Assembly (NCBI GenBank): GCA_945787265.1
Contig: CALZHS010000217.1
Location: forward strand, 1-10,037
Direction: 5' to 3'
DNA length: 10,037 bases
Source of the DNA: an uncultured Gammaproteobacteria bacterium
GTDB taxonomy: Bacteria; Pseudomonadota; Gammaproteobacteria; GCA-001735895
Shown in pieces: positions 7,103-10,037 of this stretch; within the stretch, counting starts at the first letter, position 1, and every line of letters begins with the position of its first letter. Under the pieces are notes generated by a model. The model had not been told where the DNA came from and searched no databases. It worked only from the letters and a program-made list of their open reading frames with translations. A program made the translations under genes and the position numbers.

Positions 7103-7738
7103 CTACTCAATGTTTTTCCGTTTGAATTCGCACAGGTCCTCGATGACGCAGCTTCCGCAGCGCGGCTTGCGTGCGATGCAGGTATAGCGCCCGTGCAAAA
7201 TCAGCCAGTGATGAGCGTCGAGCTTGAATTCTTCCGGGACGAACTTGAGCAGTTTCTTTTCCACCATCAGCACATCCTTGCCGGGCGCGATGCCGGTGCG
7301 ATTGGAGACACGGAAAATATGCGTATCGACGGCAATTGTCGGATGACCGAAAGCAACGTTTAGCACGACGTTTGCCGTTTTGCGCCCGACGCCCGGTAAT
7401 GCCTCGAGTGCGACCCGATCTTCAGGCACCTGCGAGTTATGCTGGTCGATCAGGGTTCGACAGGTAGCAATAATATTTTTTGCCTTGGAATTAAACAGCC
7501 CGATGGACTTGATATACCGCTTAACACCCGCTTCACCGAGTGCGAGCATCTGCTCGGGGGTGTTCGCTTTCGGGAACAGTTTTGCGGTGACCTTGTTGAC
7601 ACTGACATCGGTCGCCTGTGCCGATAACAGGACTGCGATCAGCAGCTCGAAATTCGAGCCGTATTCGAGTTCTGAACGCGGTTGCCTGATGTGCTCGCGC
7701 AAGCGCGAAAAAATTTCGTGGCGTTTTTGCAGATTCAT
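7103..7738 (-). CDS. nth: Endonuclease III (DNA glycosylase/AP lyase)
   Basis: Base-excision repair enzyme that removes oxidised pyrimidines from DNA and cleaves the abasic site by beta-elimination. The 211 residues match E. coli Nth in length. The helix-hairpin-helix LPGVGRKTANVV (114-125) carries the catalytic Lys120, and AVDTHIFRVSNR (136-147) carries the catalytic Asp138, both at the E. coli numbers. The 4Fe-4S cluster ligands are Cys187, Cys194, Cys197 and Cys203 (C-x6-C-x2-C-x5-C), also at E. coli positions. Its ATG overlaps the rsxE TGA as ATGA, so it should be translated from the same message; nth follows rsxE in E. coli too. Intact, with no anomaly seen. Confidence 0.97.
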   Translation of the reverse strand: MNLQKRHEIFSRLREHIRQPRSELEYGSNFELLIAVLLSAQATDVSVNKVTAKLFPKANTPEQMLALGEAGVKRYIKSIGLFNSKAKNIIATCRTLIDQHNSQVPEDRVALEALPGVGRKTANVVLNVAFGHPTIAVDTHIFRVSNRTGIAPGKDVLMVEKKLLKFVPEEFKLDAHHWLILHGRYTCIARKPRCGSCVIEDLCEFKRKNIE

Positions 7739-8281
7739 ACCGTACCGGGTACCGGTTCGATCGTCTCCTGCTTTGCGTGGGGTCGCGCATCGAGCCAGTT
7801 CTTGGCGACAATCAGGATCGCCAGACCGAAAAATGCACCGGGCGGCAATACCGCGAGCAGAAACCCGGGGTAGTCCTGGTTGAATTCGATGGTCAACATT
7901 TGCGCACCCTCACCGAACATGAGTTCAGCATTGGCGAACAGGGTACCGAAGCCGATGATCTCTCGCAGCGCGCCCAGCAGTGCCAGTACCACCAGGAAGC
8001 CGAGCCCCATCATCAGGCCATCGAGTGCAGCAGGACCCACCGCGTTGCGTGATGCAAAGCCCTACGAAAACCGGAAGGCGCACTTCCTTGCGCACGAAAC
8101 CACGGATAAGCGATACGACCGTATTCGACAGTACCAGGGTGATCAGGGTGGCGATGCCCAGACCAATTCCATTGACAACGGTACTGGTCACGGCGAGCAG
8201 GGGGCAGAGTCCGAGCAATTGCACCAGTGCAACATTATTGCCCCAGAGTCCGTTTTGTGTGATTTCGCGTGTGCTTGTCAT
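7735..8281 (-). pseudogene. rsxE: Rsx/Rnf electron-transport complex subunit E, disrupted by an internal out-of-frame deletion
   Basis: Normally a six-helix inner-membrane subunit of the Rsx/Rnf complex. The N-terminal frame, from ATG 8281, has ITQNGLWGNNVALVQLLGLCPLLAVTSTVVN and reaches RLPVFV. The downstream frame resumes in register with the family at FASRNAVGPAALDG, then LREIIGFGTLF and LLAVLPPGAFFGLAIL, ending at TGA 7735. Compared with E. coli RsxE (231 residues, recalled), about 43 residues between these points are missing, including at least one membrane helix and the conserved segment before GRAEAFA. The remaining 547 bases plus about 128 would restore 225 codons. Continuing from 8281 in frame gives 118 residues with a nonsense tail; a GTG at 8040 would give a C-terminal piece of 101. 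The gene starts 10 bases after rsxG and overlaps nth by 4 bases. No slippery heptamer is evident, and missing sequence cannot be recovered by frameshifting. Biological lesion or assembly error cannot be told apart here. Confidence 0.9.
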
Positions 8282-8291
8282 ATCATGCCGG

Positions 8292-8912
8292 TCAATTAAA
8301 AATCATATCAGCGTTTTGTTGATAGTACAGCAGTGTATTTCGTACCGCGGCAACCACGGCACGCGGCGTAATGGTTGCGCCGGTAAACTGATCGAAATCA
8401 CCGCCGTCACGTTTTACCTGCCAACCGGACGGTCCGGGATTGGTCAGTGATTTGCCATCGAAACTTTTAATCCATGGCGACTTCCTGATCTCAACGGCGT
8501 CACCAAGCCCCGGCGTTTCAGCATGCTTGATGACGCGAACGCCGGCCAGGCTGCCGTTGCGGTTGATACCGACGAGGAGATGTATCTTGCCGCTGTAGCC
8601 GTTGGGCGCGATGCTATTAAAAATAGCCGCGACGGGTTCTCCGCCGAGGCGTGCACGGTAAACAATCGACACATTATCAGTGCCAAGCAACGGGGACGAG
8701 GGCAGTTCCAGCGTGTCCGTTACAATATCGTTATCGAGCTTGTCGCTGGGTAGCAACGCATGCAGGTTACGCAGCAGCACCTGGCGCTCGTTTTCGATAA
8801 TGCTTTCCCGAGTACCGAACTCGGTGAGCGCGACCAGGGTGGTACCGGCGACTGCAAATACCCACAGGAATATTCCCGAAATCAGAACTTGCCGCCGGCC
8901 GATCGTGATCAT
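8292..8912 (-). CDS. rsxG: Rsx/Rnf electron-transport complex subunit G
   Basis: Periplasm-facing flavoprotein subunit of the Rsx/Rnf complex, carrying FMN bound covalently to a threonine. With the start at ATG 8912 the protein has 206 residues, the length I recall for E. coli RsxG. It has one N-terminal membrane anchor (about residues 9-30), a soluble domain, and the flavinylation motif QFTGATITPRAV near 175-186, where Thr180 is the likely FMN site. LLVGINRNGSLAGVRVIKHAETPGLG (about 112-137) is a conserved family block. An upstream ATG at 8963 would add 17 residues inside rsxD and is less likely: ATG 8912 overlaps the rsxD TGA as ATGA, a common coupling arrangement, and gives the family N-terminus. 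Intact. Confidence 0.95.
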   Translation of the reverse strand: MITIGRRQVLISGIFLWVFAVAGTTLVALTEFGTRESIIENERQVLLRNLHALLPSDKLDNDIVTDTLELPSSPLLGTDNVSIVYRARLGGEPVAAIFNSIAPNGYSGKIHLLVGINRNGSLAGVRVIKHAETPGLGDAVEIRKSPWIKSFDGKSLTNPGPSGWQVKRDGGDFDQFTGATITPRAVVAAVRNTLLYYQQNADMIFN

Positions 8913-9931
8913 TTTTCGCCATACACCCGCGGCTGGGTGTAATAGTCGATGAGCGGTACGCACATGTTCGCCAGCAGCACCGCAAAAGCGACCCCGTCGG
9001 GATAGCCGCCCCAGACGCGGATCACATAGATCAGAATTCCAATCAGCAGGCCGTAGTAGATGCGACCCAGGTCAGTGGTTGCCGCGGTAACCGGGTCGGT
9101 GGCGATGAAAAAGGCCCCGATCACGACGGCACCCGAGAGTAGATGAAACACGGGTGAGGCATAGATCCCGGGATCGACCAGGTAGAATATCAGCGACATC
9201 GTCAGCACGGCGACCAGCAGCGCGGTCGGAATATGCCAGCGTATCGTGCGGGTAAACAGCAGCCATAATCCGCCGACAAACCACCAGAACGCTATCCATT
9301 CCCATCCCTTGCCACCATACTCGCCGAATACCGGTGACAGCCGGATTTCAGTTATCGAGATACCTTGCGCGACGGCAGTCTTGACCTGATCCAGCGGGGT
9401 TGCTGAACTCAGCGCATCCCACTGTCGAATATCGGCACCACCGAAGCTGTAGGCCAGCGCATCCAGCAGTCCGAGGCCTTCGCCGCTCACGGAGTTTGGC
9501 AAATACCAGGTCGTCATTTCCCGCGGGAACGAAATCAACAACACCACGTAACCGACCATTGCCGGATTAAAGGGGTTGAATCCGAGTCCTCCGTACAAAT
9601 GTTTTCCAGCGATCATGGTGAAACCGATTCCGACCAGTACCAGCCACCAGGGTGAATGCATCGGCAGGCAGAGTGCGAACAGCCACGCCGCCACCACCGC
9701 GCTGAAATCGGTCAGGTGCGGCATGACAGGCCTGGCGCGCAATTTCAGAATAGCTGCCTCGAAAGCCAGCGCTGCAAGCACCGCAAGACAAATGTTGATG
9801 ATGACCCCCGGTCCAAAATACCAGGCATAGGCAAACGTGCCAGGGAGCAGGGCGATGATGACCTGGATCATCAGACGTTTAAGCGTATTACCCTGGGCGA
9901 CGTAAGGAGAGGAAACGATGACGCTGGTCAC
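8909..9931 (-). CDS. rsxD: Rsx/Rnf electron-transport complex subunit D
   Basis: Polytopic inner-membrane subunit of the Rsx/Rnf complex, related to NqrB and carrying covalent FMN. The 340 residues show about nine hydrophobic segments. Family blocks include the N-terminal SSPY, GKHLYGGLGFNPFNPAMVGY (109-128), LLISFPREMT (131-140), RWHIP (231-235), HLLSGAVVIGAFFIATDPVT (263-282) and GGYPDGVAFAVLLANMCVPL (308-327). The expected flavinylated residue is Thr178 in ALSSATPLDQVKT, matching S-x-ATPLD of E. coli RsxD. The start codon is GTG at 9931, with AGGA about 9 bases upstream; no ATG occurs before residue 21. The start overlaps the rsxC stop as GTGA. Intact. Confidence 0.96.
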   Translation of the reverse strand: MTSVIVSSPYVAQGNTLKRLMIQVIIALLPGTFAYAWYFGPGVIINICLAVLAALAFEAAILKLRARPVMPHLTDFSAVVAAWLFALCLPMHSPWWLVLVGIGFTMIAGKHLYGGLGFNPFNPAMVGYVVLLISFPREMTTWYLPNSVSGEGLGLLDALAYSFGGADIRQWDALSSATPLDQVKTAVAQGISITEIRLSPVFGEYGGKGWEWIAFWWFVGGLWLLFTRTIRWHIPTALLVAVLTMSLIFYLVDPGIYASPVFHLLSGAVVIGAFFIATDPVTAATTDLGRIYYGLLIGILIYVIRVWGGYPDGVAFAVLLANMCVPLIDYYTQPRVYGEK

Positions 9932-10037
9932 GGCGAATCTTCCTGAACCGCTTTCTTGCGCGCCTTGACCCTGTCAAGCGCTGCCTGGACCGGATCCGCA
10001 CTGTCGGTTGTTTCACCGGATTGGGCCTTTCTTTTTT
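9928..10037 (-). CDS. rsxC: Rsx/Rnf electron-transport complex subunit C, C-terminal tail only
   Basis: The last 36 codons are visible before TGA at 9930-9928, in the frame directly upstream of rsxD. The tail is charged and rich in Ala, Lys and Arg, with a DPVQAALDRVKARKKAVQED segment. This resembles the DPRKAAV...AIARAKARK type repeats at the C-terminus of gammaproteobacterial RsxC/RnfC, whose core (outside the window) carries NADH/FMN and 4Fe-4S sites. Identification rests on this tail and on position. The GTGA overlap with rsxD implies translational coupling. Confidence 0.8.
   Translation of the reverse strand, partial: KRKAQSGETTDSADPVQAALDRVKARKKAVQEDSP

Noticed and set aside
8040..8064. 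Programmed ribosomal frameshifting in rsxE
   Set aside because: No slippery heptamer is seen, and about 43 conserved residues are absent in every frame, so frameshifting could not restore the protein.
8913..8963. A 17-residue N-terminal extension of RsxG from ATG 8963
   Set aside because: ATG 8912 gives the normal 206-residue length and an ATGA overlap with the rsxD stop.
1..10037. A defence system, phage region or mobile element
   Set aside because: All genes belong to housekeeping, metabolic or transport families, and no integrase, transposase, terminal inverted repeats or repeat-spacer pattern was seen.

Overview
The window reads as a gammaproteobacterial chromosome segment. The evidence is the order rsxC-rsxD-rsxG-rsxE-nth, typical of Gammaproteobacteria, and the close match of RsxG, RsxD and endonuclease III to their E. 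coli counterparts in length and key residues. Every gene I can support lies on the minus strand, so transcription runs from high to low coordinates. Genes abut or overlap almost throughout. The only gap longer than about 20 bases is 6612-6674. No RNA gene, mobile element, CRISPR array or stretch of more than 300 gene-free bases was seen.

Right half (10037 to 6675): the distal part of an Rsx/Rnf membrane electron-transfer operon. It holds the end of rsxC, complete rsxD and rsxG, then rsxE, nth (endonuclease III) and a small DUF1841 protein. Successive genes from rsxC to nth mostly overlap by 4 bases (GTGA or ATGA). RsxE is broken: about 43 codons are missing from its middle and the frame shifts across the junction at about 8059-8064.

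Left half (6611 to 1): a second compact gene string. In order it holds a LeuB-like beta-decarboxylating dehydrogenase, a thiamine-diphosphate (ThDP) 2-oxoacid decarboxylase resembling 5-guanidino-2-oxopentanoate decarboxylase, an aldehyde dehydrogenase, a ClC chloride-channel family protein with a CBS pair, and nadC (cut by the left edge). The first three make chemical sense as a route: 2-hydroxyacid with a neighbouring carboxylate to 2-oxoacid, then to aldehyde, then to carboxylate. The aldehyde dehydrogenase is also broken, by a small out-of-frame loss at about 3660. A weak promoter candidate and a 16-bp near-palindrome sit between the two strings.

Most worth a second look: the two out-of-frame internal deletions 4.4 kb apart (real decay or assembly error), the LeuB-like/decarboxylase/dehydrogenase cassette, and the ClC protein whose gating and proton glutamates are replaced by Tyr and Val.
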